64,000 nt of DNA from assembly GCA_945271295.1 (NCBI GenBank), contig CALYPG010000001.1, positions 186,001-250,000 on the forward strand, read 5' to 3'. Source of the stretch: an uncultured Gilliamella sp. Its GTDB lineage: Bacteria > Pseudomonadota > Gammaproteobacteria > Enterobacterales > Orbaceae. Under the pieces are notes generated by a model. The model was not told the DNA's origin and searched no databases. It saw nothing but the letters and a program-made list of their open reading frames with translations. A program made the position numbers and the translations under genes. Below are positions 34,633 through 43,055 of this stretch, piece by piece. Positions within the stretch are counted from its first letter, which is position 1, and each line of letters starts with the position of its first letter.

Positions 34633-35577
34633 ATGAATAATATTACCAATATGTCCCAGCCGAAAAGTAAATGGCAATTATTTAACTGGCTTTGTACAGG
34701 TAAACTTCCATTAAACGAATTATGGCTTAAAGCGACTTATCGATATAAATTTTTTTTCAGAACCCTATTTTTAAGTCCTATTACCCTTAAATTGCTGGAT
34801 AAATTACGACAATATCCACTACTTGGCTACTATCTTGCGTGTCAAACCAATTTGCCATGTAAATTACAACGACCTTATTTATCATCTTGTTTGAGCCAGC
34901 AAGAACGTTTTGAGGCTTTAGCTTATCATTATGATTTTTTATCACAGCAACCAGATAGCATGTCCCAAGCATTTTATAATCCGGATGTTCCTTTTGTACT
35001 GGCTAATGTTGCGGTTAAAAACGAAGCAAACATTCAAATTGCTATTCAAGCCCGGAATAAGTTTGCCAGAGAAGGGGAAATCAGCCTCTATTTTTATGAC
35101 AATGACGGTATTGACTTAGCCACATTAACTTTTACTATCACACAATACCAACAACAATCGACCTTATTTATTGCCGGATTACAAGGGACTGGGCACCAAG
35201 ACGCTCGAGCTCGAGTGCAAAAAGCAACAAAGGATTGTTATGGGCTTTTTCCTAAACGAGTGGCATTAGAGGCAGCACTAACGGTGGCGCGTTATTTTAA
35301 ATTAACGCAAATTGTGGCAGTGGGTAACAACACCCATGTTTATAATAACTGGCGCTACAATAGCCGCCAAGAACGAATTCTATCTGATTATGATGATTTT
35401 TGGTTAACTATTGATGGTAAACCAGATGCCAAAGGCTTATTTGTTTTGCCTAATGAAATTCATCGTAAATCAATAGAAGAAATTGCCAGTAAAAAACGCT
35501 CAGAATATCGCAATCGTTATGCTTTACTCGATCAATTAGCGATTAATATTGAAACACAATTAGCAACATTAAAATAA
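34633..35577 (+). CDS. VirK/YbjX family protein (DUF535)
   Basis: 314 residues from the ATG at 34633; a TTG two codons upstream is possible and no clear ribosome-binding site is visible, so the start is uncertain. Conserved pattern of the VirK/YbjX family: PLLGYYLACQTNLPCKLQRPY, then ERFEALAYHYDFL, GLFPKRVALEAAL and YNNWRYNSRQER. Members are linked to virulence or cationic-peptide resistance in Shigella and Salmonella; the molecular function is not known. In E. coli ybjX lies near ybjE (lysO), and lysO is the next gene here. Confidence 0.8.
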   Translation: MNNITNMSQPKSKWQLFNWLCTGKLPLNELWLKATYRYKFFFRTLFLSPITLKLLDKLRQYPLLGYYLACQTNLPCKLQRPYLSSCLSQQERFEALAYHYDFLSQQPDSMSQAFYNPDVPFVLANVAVKNEANIQIAIQARNKFAREGEISLYFYDNDGIDLATLTFTITQYQQQSTLFIAGLQGTGHQDARARVQKATKDCYGLFPKRVALEAALTVARYFKLTQIVAVGNNTHVYNNWRYNSRQERILSDYDDFWLTIDGKPDAKGLFVLPNEIHRKSIEEIASKKRSEYRNRYALLDQLAINIETQLATLK

Positions 35578-35701
35578 AATACATGAACATATAGATATTG
35601 ACTGTTTGTAAAGTCTGGTATTTATTGGTAAAGCGTTATCACCAACCTCATTTTTAAATTATTTTATAAAAATAAATGTGATGTAAAAAAAGGAATAAAG
35701 T

Positions 35702-36610
35702 ATGTACTACGGTATTTTAATTGCGCTGGTTCCTCTATCTTTAGGTTACTTAATTAAACTCAAAGATAAAAAATGGCTAGCCAAAATTAACCAAATCCTA
35801 AGTTGGATGGTCTATTTTATTCTCTTTATCATGGGAACCGAACTAGCCCATTTAGATAATCTCAGTGCCAACTTACAAACTATATTGTTTTATACTGTCG
35901 TTATTTTTATTTGTACATTCGGTGGTAATTTTATATTTTTAATGTTGTTTGATCTGTTTTTACCGTGGAAAACCACTCATACCAATCAAACTTTTGAATC
36001 ACGCTTTAAAATGATCCTCGAATCATTGCGCGTTTGTATTGCGTTAGTACTAGGATTTATTGTTGGACTTTTCCCACTATTTATATGGCAATATACCGAA
36101 AACATTATTCAAGTTGTCTTAGTATTTTTATTATTGTTAATTGGAATACAACTCCGCGGTAACAACATTTCACTTAAGCAAATTCTACTTAACAAAGTCG
36201 GAATAGCCACCACTATTATCGTTACTTTCAGTACTTTTCTAGGTGGCATTATTGCCGCATTAATATTAGAACAACCCCTCCGGGTTGGGCTGGGAATGTC
36301 ATCTGGATTTGGTTGGTATTCATTATCAGGAATATTAATGACCGAAGCGCATGGACCAATTATAGGTAGTGCCACATTTTTAAATGATATTTTACGTGAA
36401 TTATTGGCAATAATCTTGATTCCTAGCTTAATCAAGCGTTACAAACTCACAGCACTTGGTTTATGTGGTGCCACCTCTATGGATTTTACCTTACCAATGT
36501 TGCAAAAAGGTGCGGGTATAACTATTGTGCCCGCAGCTATTGTACAAGGCTTTTTACTGACAATATTAATGCCAATTGTGATGACTTTGTTTAATTATGG
36601 TATGCGATAG
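35702..36610 (+). CDS. lysO: Lysine exporter LysO (YbjE)
   Basis: 302 residues, about eight to nine membrane helices. QILSWMVYFILFIMGTELAHL, MSSGFGWYSLSGILMTEAHG and ALGLCGATSMDFTLP are near-identical in pattern to E. coli LysO (299 residues), which exports L-lysine and the toxic analogue thialysine. AAAGGAATAAAG precedes the ATG. No lysine riboswitch was recognised in the 124-base gap upstream. Confidence 0.92.
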   Translation: MYYGILIALVPLSLGYLIKLKDKKWLAKINQILSWMVYFILFIMGTELAHLDNLSANLQTILFYTVVIFICTFGGNFIFLMLFDLFLPWKTTHTNQTFESRFKMILESLRVCIALVLGFIVGLFPLFIWQYTENIIQVVLVFLLLLIGIQLRGNNISLKQILLNKVGIATTIIVTFSTFLGGIIAALILEQPLRVGLGMSSGFGWYSLSGILMTEAHGPIIGSATFLNDILRELLAIILIPSLIKRYKLTALGLCGATSMDFTLPMLQKGAGITIVPAAIVQGFLLTILMPIVMTLFNYGMR

Positions 36611-36979
36611 ATGGATGGTGTAATAACCACTTATCATCTTATTTCTTATCTTCAATATCTTGATTAGGTGATGTTAATTAGATCAATTAAATTCTTAGTT
36701 TTTATGTGAACATTCACAATATCATTCGAACTATTTTATAGCTAATGTTACCTAAAGTTGGGTAATAAAATTTTTAAAAACTCTAATCAATATTTGCCTA
36801 TTTAATAAACTTTGTTTATATTTAGACCTTTCCAAATTATTCTATATAGAAACAATTGGAAAATATCACTTTAAAATAATATGTCGGTTAATTCATTGAG
36901 TTATGTTTTTTTTATTTATCCGGCTGTTGTTTTTGCAAAAAAATAATTGAGAATAATTTTAAATAACAAGGAAAAAGGA
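36611..36979. other. 369-bp intergenic region
   Basis: AT-rich with no gene or clear structure seen, apart from the ribosome-binding site for the lipoprotein at its right end. Confidence 0.5.
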
Positions 36980-37450
36980 ATGAAGAAGTTTCTATTAATT
37001 AGCTTTATTGGTATTGCTTTAGTTGGATGTGCTGAAGAAGAAAAAGAAAAAAAGGTTACCAATGAAATGCTGGTTGGAGAGTGGAAATGTGATTCTAGTG
37101 AATTTCAAGCTGGTTGGAAAGATGGTCATTTTCAAGATTATAGTGCTCCAAAAGTTATCCATCAGAAAGTTAAATATTTTATGAATAATGATGCATTCAT
37201 GGTTATTTTTGATGAGAATAGACCCCTTCCATTTGATTTAGAAAAAATTCTAAAGGCTAATAATCAAGAACTAAAAAATGACAAAGTTAAAATAAAAACC
37301 ACTACTGAGTTTAATTATGTTAATGATGATGAATATAACTTCAAACAAATAAGAGAGTTATCTTTAGTCAATGCAACAGAGAAAGAACAAATTGATAATA
37401 ATCACAAACAGGAAATTAATTTAGCTTGTACTAGAGTCAAAGTAAATTAA
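36980..37450 (+). CDS. Small predicted lipoprotein of unknown function
   Basis: 156 residues from the ATG at 36980, preceded by AAGGAA at normal spacing. An open frame starts 11 codons earlier but the signal peptide fits this ATG: MKKFLLISFIGIALVGC with lipobox LVGC, lipidated Cys at 17. The mature protein is charged, begins with an acidic/lysine-rich linker (AEEEKEKK) and contains EWKCDSSEFQAGW. A second and third Cys could form a disulfide. No family recognised. It precedes the CRISPR-cas locus but is separated by 464 bases. Confidence 0.7.
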   Translation: MKKFLLISFIGIALVGCAEEEKEKKVTNEMLVGEWKCDSSEFQAGWKDGHFQDYSAPKVIHQKVKYFMNNDAFMVIFDENRPLPFDLEKILKANNQELKNDKVKIKTTTEFNYVNDDEYNFKQIRELSLVNATEKEQIDNNHKQEINLACTRVKVN

Positions 37451-37914
37451 CAGTACATTTTTCAAATGGTTTAGCAATTAAATTTTTAATTTTAGCAGCT
37501 TTATCATTACCAATATTCATCAATTCCTCTTGGTCGGGTAGCTTTTAAGCGCCTGACCATTTTATATTACCTAAAGTACAAAATAATAAGTGACGCTCCA
37601 CACCCATTTTGGTTTGATTTTAATCTAGTATGGTTAATCTAAAAATCTATTTTTTAAAGCAATTTTATTTTAAACAAATTGACACAATTGTTGACATTTT
37701 GCGAGTATAAAAAAAATCAAAATATCATTTTATTTTTGGTTATTATGCGTTATTTATTACTAATCACAATCTGTATCACCTTACTAAATATGATTAAATT
37801 ATCGTTACCATTATCTGATAATATATTACAAGTTAGTTTATAAAACACTCGTTATTTATACAAAACTATGTTAATTTATGGTTCGTATTTAAATTGAATT
37901 AATTTATTATTATC
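37451..37914. other. 464-bp region upstream of cas1
   Basis: It probably holds the cas1-cas2-3 promoter. Two TTGACA motifs (37679-37684 and 37691-37696) and a TATAAA at 37706-37711 are present, but none has correct -35/-10 spacing. A hydrophobic 32-codon open frame at 37745-37843 lacks a ribosome-binding site and is probably chance. Confidence 0.4.
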
Positions 37915-38868
37915 ATGGATATGATTCATTCTTCTGATCTCAAAACCATTATGCATTCCAAACGAGCCAATATCTATTATTTGGAACATTGCCGGGTTTT
38001 AGTCAATGGTGGGCGGGTTGAATATGTTACCGAGCAAGGGCAACAATCTTTATATTGGAATATCCCTATTGCTAATACCACTTGTATTTTATTGGGTACC
38101 GGCACTTCATTAACACAAGCTGCTGTGCGTGAATTGTCAAGAGCCGGGGTGATGATTGGATTTTGTGGTGGCGGCGGCACGCCGCTGTTTTCGTCAACTG
38201 AATCTGAATTTGCCTGCCAATTTTTTTCTCCCCAAAGTGAATATCGCGCGACTGAATACTTGCAAAGCTGGTGTCAATTTTGGTTTGATGACCAACGAAG
38301 ATTACAAGCAGCTAAAACACTCCAGCAACAACGATTACATATTATCCAGCAATGTTGGCCGCAGTTTGATTGGCATGTTGATGATAGTCAGTTAAATAAT
38401 ATTGTTAATGATGCAACAGCGCAATTTAATAATGCTGATAATAGCCAAGCCCTTTTAGCAGCAGAAGGCCGGATTAGTAAACGCCTTTATGCAATGGCAA
38501 ATCAATTAACACTACAAGATGATAAATTTAAACGTGAGCAAGGTACACATGGCAAAAGTCACGATCCTGCCAATCAATTTTTAGATCATGGTAATTATTT
38601 AGCTTATGGACTAGGTGCTACCGCTTGTTGGGTTTTAGGTTTACCTCATGGACTGGCTATTTTACACGGTAAAACTCGCCGTGGCGGATTAGTGTTTGAT
38701 GCGGCAGATATTATTAAAGATGGCATGGTGTTACCACAAGCTTTTTTATCCGCTAAACAAGGTGACAGTGAAAAAGAGTTTCGCCAAGCCTGTATCTCAC
38801 AGTTTACTCAATTGGGTGCGCTGGATCTGATTATTGACACCTTAAAATTAATAGCAGAGGCAACATGA
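37915..38868 (+). CDS. cas1: CRISPR-associated integrase Cas1 (type I-F)
   Basis: 317 residues. Very close in pattern to Pseudomonas Cas1: LKTIMHSKRANIYYLEHCRV, NTTCILLGTGTSLTQAA and FCGGGGTPLFS. Probable metal-binding residues E184, H251 (AILHGKTRRGG) and D262/D265 are present. It integrates new spacers together with the Cas2 domain of the next gene. The start gives the usual type I-F N-terminus, though no Shine-Dalgarno is evident. It overlaps cas2-3 by four bases. Confidence 0.97.
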   Translation: MDMIHSSDLKTIMHSKRANIYYLEHCRVLVNGGRVEYVTEQGQQSLYWNIPIANTTCILLGTGTSLTQAAVRELSRAGVMIGFCGGGGTPLFSSTESEFACQFFSPQSEYRATEYLQSWCQFWFDDQRRLQAAKTLQQQRLHIIQQCWPQFDWHVDDSQLNNIVNDATAQFNNADNSQALLAAEGRISKRLYAMANQLTLQDDKFKREQGTHGKSHDPANQFLDHGNYLAYGLGATACWVLGLPHGLAILHGKTRRGGLVFDAADIIKDGMVLPQAFLSAKQGDSEKEFRQACISQFTQLGALDLIIDTLKLIAEAT

Positions 38869-41800
38869 ATATTCTACTTGTTAGCCAATGTACTAAAAAG
38901 GCGTTAAGTGAAACTAGACGCATCATCGATCAGTTTGCGGAACGGTGTGGGGAACGGACTTGGCAAAGCGCAATGACCGAAGCCGGATTACAAACACTCT
39001 ATAAACTATTACGCAAAACCGCGCGTAAAAATACCGCGGTTGCTTGCTATTGGACGCATGGCAAAAATTTAACCGACTTACTTTGGATTGTTGGTGATCG
39101 TAGCCAATTCAATCAACAAGGGCGCGTCCCCACTAATCGCAGTAAACGTAATATTTTGCGCAATGATAGTGAATATGGTTGGCAATCTGCGACTTCCATC
39201 CAATTGATAAGCACAATTGCGGCTTTGTTGCATGATTTAGGCAAAGCGAGCGTCGGTTTTCAATATAAATTACGTGCTAGCGAAATAGAAGGAAAAAGGT
39301 TGCCTGCCGATCCCTATCGTCATGAATGGATTTCCTTGCAACTGTTTTTATTAATGATTCAAGATTGCCCCACTAATCAAGCCATATTGGAACGGTTAGC
39401 TAACTTTGCTCAATTTCAACAACAACAGCCAACATGGTACCAAGATCTTACCCGAACAGAAAAAGGGGATCTAAGTCAATTAGCGCCTTTGGCGCAATGG
39501 ATCGCATGGCTAATAATGTCGCACCATCGCATGCCGTTTTTAATGCCAATTAAGCCAAAAGATTATCAAAGTAAGCAAACTGATGACTTTGATATTTCGG
39601 GTTTAACCATCCGTAGTTTTTATAAAACATTAAAAGCTGTTGAGGGATGGGTTAAAAATAGTCATAGTCAGCATTCCTCGCCTGATGACTTTTGGCAGCT
39701 TAAAAGTAGTGTTACCCTTAGTCAAATTTGGCTTAAAAAGTTACATCGTTATGCCACCAAAGCGTTAAATCATATTCTTTTAGTGCAGTTAACTAGCATT
39801 GACGCCTTTTTATTACATATGTCACGTTTAAGCCTGATGGTGGCTGATCACAATTACTCAAGCTTGTCATTATCTAATACCGAGGCCGATAAAGATCACC
39901 AAATATTGATTGCTAATACCAATTACCTAAAACAGGCAAAACAGCGTTTAGATGATCATCTACTTGGTGTTGCCAATTTTAGTGCGCGTTTTGCGCGGTT
40001 ATTACCAAAAATAACTATCGAATTACCGGCTATCAATCAACATAAACCGTTTACCCAAAGAACGACAGTCAAACGCTTTCAATGGCAAAACCATGCCTTT
40101 GATTTAGCTAAAAGTTATCAACAATTAAGTGAAGATAATGGCTTTTTTGGCGTCAATATGGCCTCAACCGGTTGTGGTAAAACCCTAGCCAATGGTCGCA
40201 TTATGTATGCGTTAGCTAATCCTAAGCGAGGAGTGCGCTTTACCATTGCGTTAGGTTTACGCGTATTAACCTTACAAACAGGTAAAGCATTGCGCGAACG
40301 ATTGCACCTGAGTGATGAACATCTAGCGATTTTAGTCGGTGGGCAAGCAACGCAAACCTTATTTGAGTTAAATAATGAATCAGAACAACCAGATAAAGAT
40401 CAAATAGACCACGGCAGTGAATCAATAGAGCCATTAGTAGATGAATTTGTGGATGTCGCTGCCAGTGGTATAGCAGATCAGGAATTGGGCACCATTATTG
40501 AAAATAGCAAAGCGCGTCAATTACTGTATGCGCCAATTGTGACTTGTACAGTGGATCATATTATTCAGGCTAGTGAATGTGTACGGGGTGGCAAATATAT
40601 TGCGCCAACCTTAAGACTATTTACCGCCGATCTCATTTTAGATGAACCCGATGACTTTGACCAACAAGACTTACCGGCATTGGCTCGCTTAGTCCATTTA
40701 GCGGGGCTTTTTGGCAGTAAAGTGTTACTCTCCTCGGCAACGTTAACCCCTGATTTAATTACCGGATTGTTTGATGCTTATCAAGCAGGGCGAAAAATTT
40801 GGAATCAACATAATCAAAAAACCACTAATAACGTCGTTTGTGGTTGGTTTGATGAATACCAACAATCCATTGAACTCATCGCTGATACTGATAACTTTAA
40901 ACATCAACATCAGCAATTTGTTGAAGCCAGAATACAACAACTTAAACAAGGTTTAGTCCGCCGTAAAGGACATATTGTTAACTTATTAGATTACCATACA
41001 GCTAAACCAGAAAATGATAAGCTAAATTACACTATATTGGCTAAACAGCTATTAGATGAAGCTTACCAACTTCATCAACAACATGGGCAAAGTGATCCAA
41101 AATCTCGCCACAAAATCAGTGTAGGTTTAATGCGGTTTGCTCATACCGAAGATGTGATTTTATTAACTAAACAGATTTATGAGCAACAGGGTTTACCTGC
41201 GGATACCGAGTTTCATATTGTGGTTTATCATGCTCGGCAATTGCTGTTATTACGCAGCCAATTAGAAGAAAAACTCGATAGAATACTAAACCGTAGTGAT
41301 CCCAACCAACTATTTAACCAACCCGAAATCCGCACAGCAATAAAAGATAGTGATAGTAACAATCATATTTTCATCGTGATTGGCACGCCCGTGACCGAAG
41401 TCGGGCGCGATCATGATTACGATTGGGCAATTGTTGAGCCGTCCTCCATGCGCTCAATTATTCAGTTAGTCGGGCGCGTTTGGCGCCATCGTCCGAATAA
41501 AATAGCTAAGAACGCCAATGTGAAGATTTTAGGAAGTAATATCGAGTCAATAAAACAAGGTTCAAATTATGGTGTAGGTAAAGCGTGTTTTACTAAGCCA
41601 GGTTTTGAACAAAAACCAGCGTTTTTATTATCAACACACCAAAGTCGTCAGTTAATCACAGCAGAGCAATTGGACAATATTAATGCCATTGCGCGTATTG
41701 TTTCTTCACCGCAAGCGATTTTAACTTTGGCGGAATTAGAACATAAAGTCATGGCGCATCTATTTGCGATTAATGCCCGTAAAAGTAACTATGTCACGAG

Positions 41801-42200
41801 TTATTGGCAACCCGATTTGGCACATCATCATTGTGTACATTTACAACTGATTTCACCTTTCAGAATGCAGCAATATAAACAAGACGAATACATTTGCCAG
41901 TTGGATGACAATGGTGAGCACCAATTTAGCTATGCCGATGTAGCATGGCAAACACCCGACGATTGTTGTAGTAACACGCAAAATAATCTAATTAATTACG
42001 ATAATAATTGGTCATTTGCAAACCGACAAATTCAACCGTGGTTAACCAATACCGTAGCACAAGCCATAGATAAAATAGCCGACCACTTTCCTAATAAAAA
42101 CCAATATCGACTGGCAAATGAGTTTTGTCGTGTAAGCCTGGATAACAAAAGACGCTGGAGTTTCCACCCTGATTTTGGATTTTATGAAAATAAACAGTAA
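38865..42200 (+). CDS. cas3: Cas2-Cas3 fusion nuclease-helicase (type I-F)
   Basis: 1111 residues. Residues 1-100 are the Cas2 domain (MNILLVSQCTKKALSETRRI) fused to Cas3, which defines type I-F. The HD nuclease motif LLHDLGKAS lies near residue 123. The helicase has Walker A STGCGKT near 435-441, motif II DEPDD near 592 and the VGRVWRHR motif VI near 867. The nuclease and helicase motifs looked at are intact, so interference should be active. Translationally coupled to cas1. Unlike standard I-F loci, 458 non-coding bases and an extra gene separate it from csy1. Confidence 0.96.
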   Translation: MNILLVSQCTKKALSETRRIIDQFAERCGERTWQSAMTEAGLQTLYKLLRKTARKNTAVACYWTHGKNLTDLLWIVGDRSQFNQQGRVPTNRSKRNILRNDSEYGWQSATSIQLISTIAALLHDLGKASVGFQYKLRASEIEGKRLPADPYRHEWISLQLFLLMIQDCPTNQAILERLANFAQFQQQQPTWYQDLTRTEKGDLSQLAPLAQWIAWLIMSHHRMPFLMPIKPKDYQSKQTDDFDISGLTIRSFYKTLKAVEGWVKNSHSQHSSPDDFWQLKSSVTLSQIWLKKLHRYATKALNHILLVQLTSIDAFLLHMSRLSLMVADHNYSSLSLSNTEADKDHQILIANTNYLKQAKQRLDDHLLGVANFSARFARLLPKITIELPAINQHKPFTQRTTVKRFQWQNHAFDLAKSYQQLSEDNGFFGVNMASTGCGKTLANGRIMYALANPKRGVRFTIALGLRVLTLQTGKALRERLHLSDEHLAILVGGQATQTLFELNNESEQPDKDQIDHGSESIEPLVDEFVDVAASGIADQELGTIIENSKARQLLYAPIVTCTVDHIIQASECVRGGKYIAPTLRLFTADLILDEPDDFDQQDLPALARLVHLAGLFGSKVLLSSATLTPDLITGLFDAYQAGRKIWNQHNQKTTNNVVCGWFDEYQQSIELIADTDNFKHQHQQFVEARIQQLKQGLVRRKGHIVNLLDYHTAKPENDKLNYTILAKQLLDEAYQLHQQHGQSDPKSRHKISVGLMRFAHTEDVILLTKQIYEQQGLPADTEFHIVVYHARQLLLLRSQLEEKLDRILNRSDPNQLFNQPEIRTAIKDSDSNNHIFIVIGTPVTEVGRDHDYDWAIVEPSSMRSIIQLVGRVWRHRPNKIAKNANVKILGSNIESIKQGSNYGVGKACFTKPGFEQKPAFLLSTHQSRQLITAEQLDNINAIARIVSSPQAILTLAELEHKVMAHLFAINARKSNYVTSYWQPDLAHHHCVHLQLISPFRMQQYKQDEYICQLDDNGEHQFSYADVAWQTPDDCCSNTQNNLINYDNNWSFANRQIQPWLTNTVAQAIDKIADHFPNKNQYRLANEFCRVSLDNKRRWSFHPDFGFYENKQ

Positions 42201-42375
42201 TAATGGTAGATTTTATACTAAAACGTATAGTGTTCCTGAAACATTTTTACAAATTCTAAGCAGATGATCTGTGCATGCTAGTAATATAAAAGTAATTACT
42301 TTATACTGATTCAGACTACTGCATAAGTAGCTTAGAAATATGAAATTTAGTTTGAAACTTGAAAATTATAAATTT

Positions 42376-42392
42376 ACCGCCGCATAGGCGGT
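42376..42392 (+). other. Isolated CRISPR-repeat-like hairpin
   Basis: ACCGCC-GCATA-GGCGGT: same five-base loop (GCATA) and same CC/GG inner stem as the array repeat core TGCC-GCATA-GGCA, but with the outer pairs changed on both strands so that pairing is kept and extended to six base pairs. It stands alone, 175 bases after cas2-3; no second repeat at spacer distance. It could be a Csy4-binding element, a crRNA-like regulator or a coincidental hairpin. Confidence 0.5.
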
Positions 42393-42497
42393 TGTTTCAC
42401 ATTATTACTGATATGCAAATCCTCAACTTTTTTAGTTTATCCCTATTAAATTATTTTATATATGTCCTTATGACATTTATTTTAATTTTGTATAAAA

Positions 42498-42526
42498 ATT
42501 GACATTGCTTATTTATATAGATAATA
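42498..42526 (+). promoter_or_regulatory. Strong sigma70-type promoter for the small gene (and possibly csy1-4)
   Basis: TTGACA (42498-42503), exactly 17 bases, TAATAT (42521-42526). Transcription would start near 42533 and give a 125-base leader before the small gene. Confidence 0.75.
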
Positions 42527-42533
42527 TTACAAA

Positions 42534-42578
42534 AATGTAATGTAAGTTACATAAAAAAGTCACTATTAAATTATAGTG
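42534..42578. promoter_or_regulatory. Two dyad symmetries at the transcription start (operator candidates)
   Basis: ATGTAA...TTACAT (42534-42552, seven-base spacer) and CACTAT...ATAGTG (42561-42578, six-base spacer) follow the -10 box directly. The position fits a repressor site, possibly for autoregulation by the downstream gene product. Confidence 0.4.
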
Positions 42579-42590
42579 CCAAATATAAGA

Positions 42591-42620
42591 AAACCCCAAA
42601 TGTTGCAGCATTTGAGGTTT
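42591..42620 (+). other. Leader hairpin upstream of the small gene
   Basis: AAACCCCAAATG / CATTTGAGGTTT with one C-A mismatch and a six-base loop, followed by GAAATTTTAT. It looks like an attenuator or mRNA-stabilising hairpin. It ends about 22 bases before the AAGGAG ribosome-binding site. Confidence 0.5.
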
Positions 42621-42658
42621 GAAATTTTATAAACCAACAGTCAAAGGAGTATAAAATT

Positions 42659-42982
42659 ATGACTAAGCATAAAACCTACACAATGCAATGTCAAATTTCA
42701 TTTGATAAATTAGCACTAATTAAATTACAAAAAATTGGAATGGATGTACCGGCAGCCAATGATGAATTAAATCTGCTATTACCACACAAACCTAAATATT
42801 ATTCAATTAAAGATCTAATCAAAATCTTGCATATTCCAACACGAAAAGAAGTTGAATATTTGATTAAAAAATTAAATCTTGAGCAAGCAAAGTACAGACA
42901 CATTAATTCAAGTAATGAATGGGTTTACAACGATAATGCGCTTAATCTATTAAATCTTTATACCAGATTCAAAGCATCATAA
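42659..42982 (+). CDS. Unrecognised 107-residue protein between cas2-3 and csy1
   Basis: Preceded by AAGGAG at a good distance, so it should be well translated. The protein is small and Lys-rich. The N-terminal third looks beta/helical (TYTMQCQISFDKLALIKLQ). Residues about 45-105, from YYSIKDLIKILHIPTRKEVE, read like a helix-turn-helix or winged-helix (SIKDLIKIL-HIP-TRKEVEYLIKKL, then a beta-like NSSNEWVYND). No known Cas or anti-CRISPR family is recognised. It has its own promoter, operator-like dyads and a terminator, and splits the normal cas2-3/csy1 order. A DNA-binding regulator of the csy operon is the leading guess. Confidence 0.75.
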   Translation: MTKHKTYTMQCQISFDKLALIKLQKIGMDVPAANDELNLLLPHKPKYYSIKDLIKILHIPTRKEVEYLIKKLNLEQAKYRHINSSNEWVYNDNALNLLNLYTRFKAS

Positions 42983-42992
42983 AAACAAATTT

Positions 42993-43023
42993 AAGGGCTT
43001 ATATTGAGATATAAGCCTTTTTT
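42993..43023 (+). terminator. Strong intrinsic terminator between the small gene and csy1
   Basis: Stem AAGGGCTTATAT / ATATAAGCCTTT (12 bp with one G-U pair), four-base loop TGAG, then a run of six T and TATTTT. Only about 33 bases separate it from the csy1 start. Confidence 0.88.
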
Positions 43024-43055
43024 ATTTTAAAGTTATAAAAATATAAGGAGGGCCA

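Larger units (their letters stand above)
42201..42658. other. 458-bp region between cas2-3 and the small gene
   Basis: No coding sequence seen. From left to right it holds a CRISPR-repeat-like hairpin (42376-42392), a strong promoter (42498-42526), two dyads (42534-42578) and a 12-bp hairpin (42591-42620) in the presumed 5' leader of the small gene. Confidence 0.7.

Noticed and set aside
37679-37711. TTGACA/TATAAA promoter for cas1
   Set aside because: Spacings between the boxes are 21 and 9 bases, outside the functional range; kept only as a remark on the region.
37745-37843. 32-codon hydrophobic frame upstream of cas1
   Set aside because: No ribosome-binding site, very AT-rich, and no similarity recognised.
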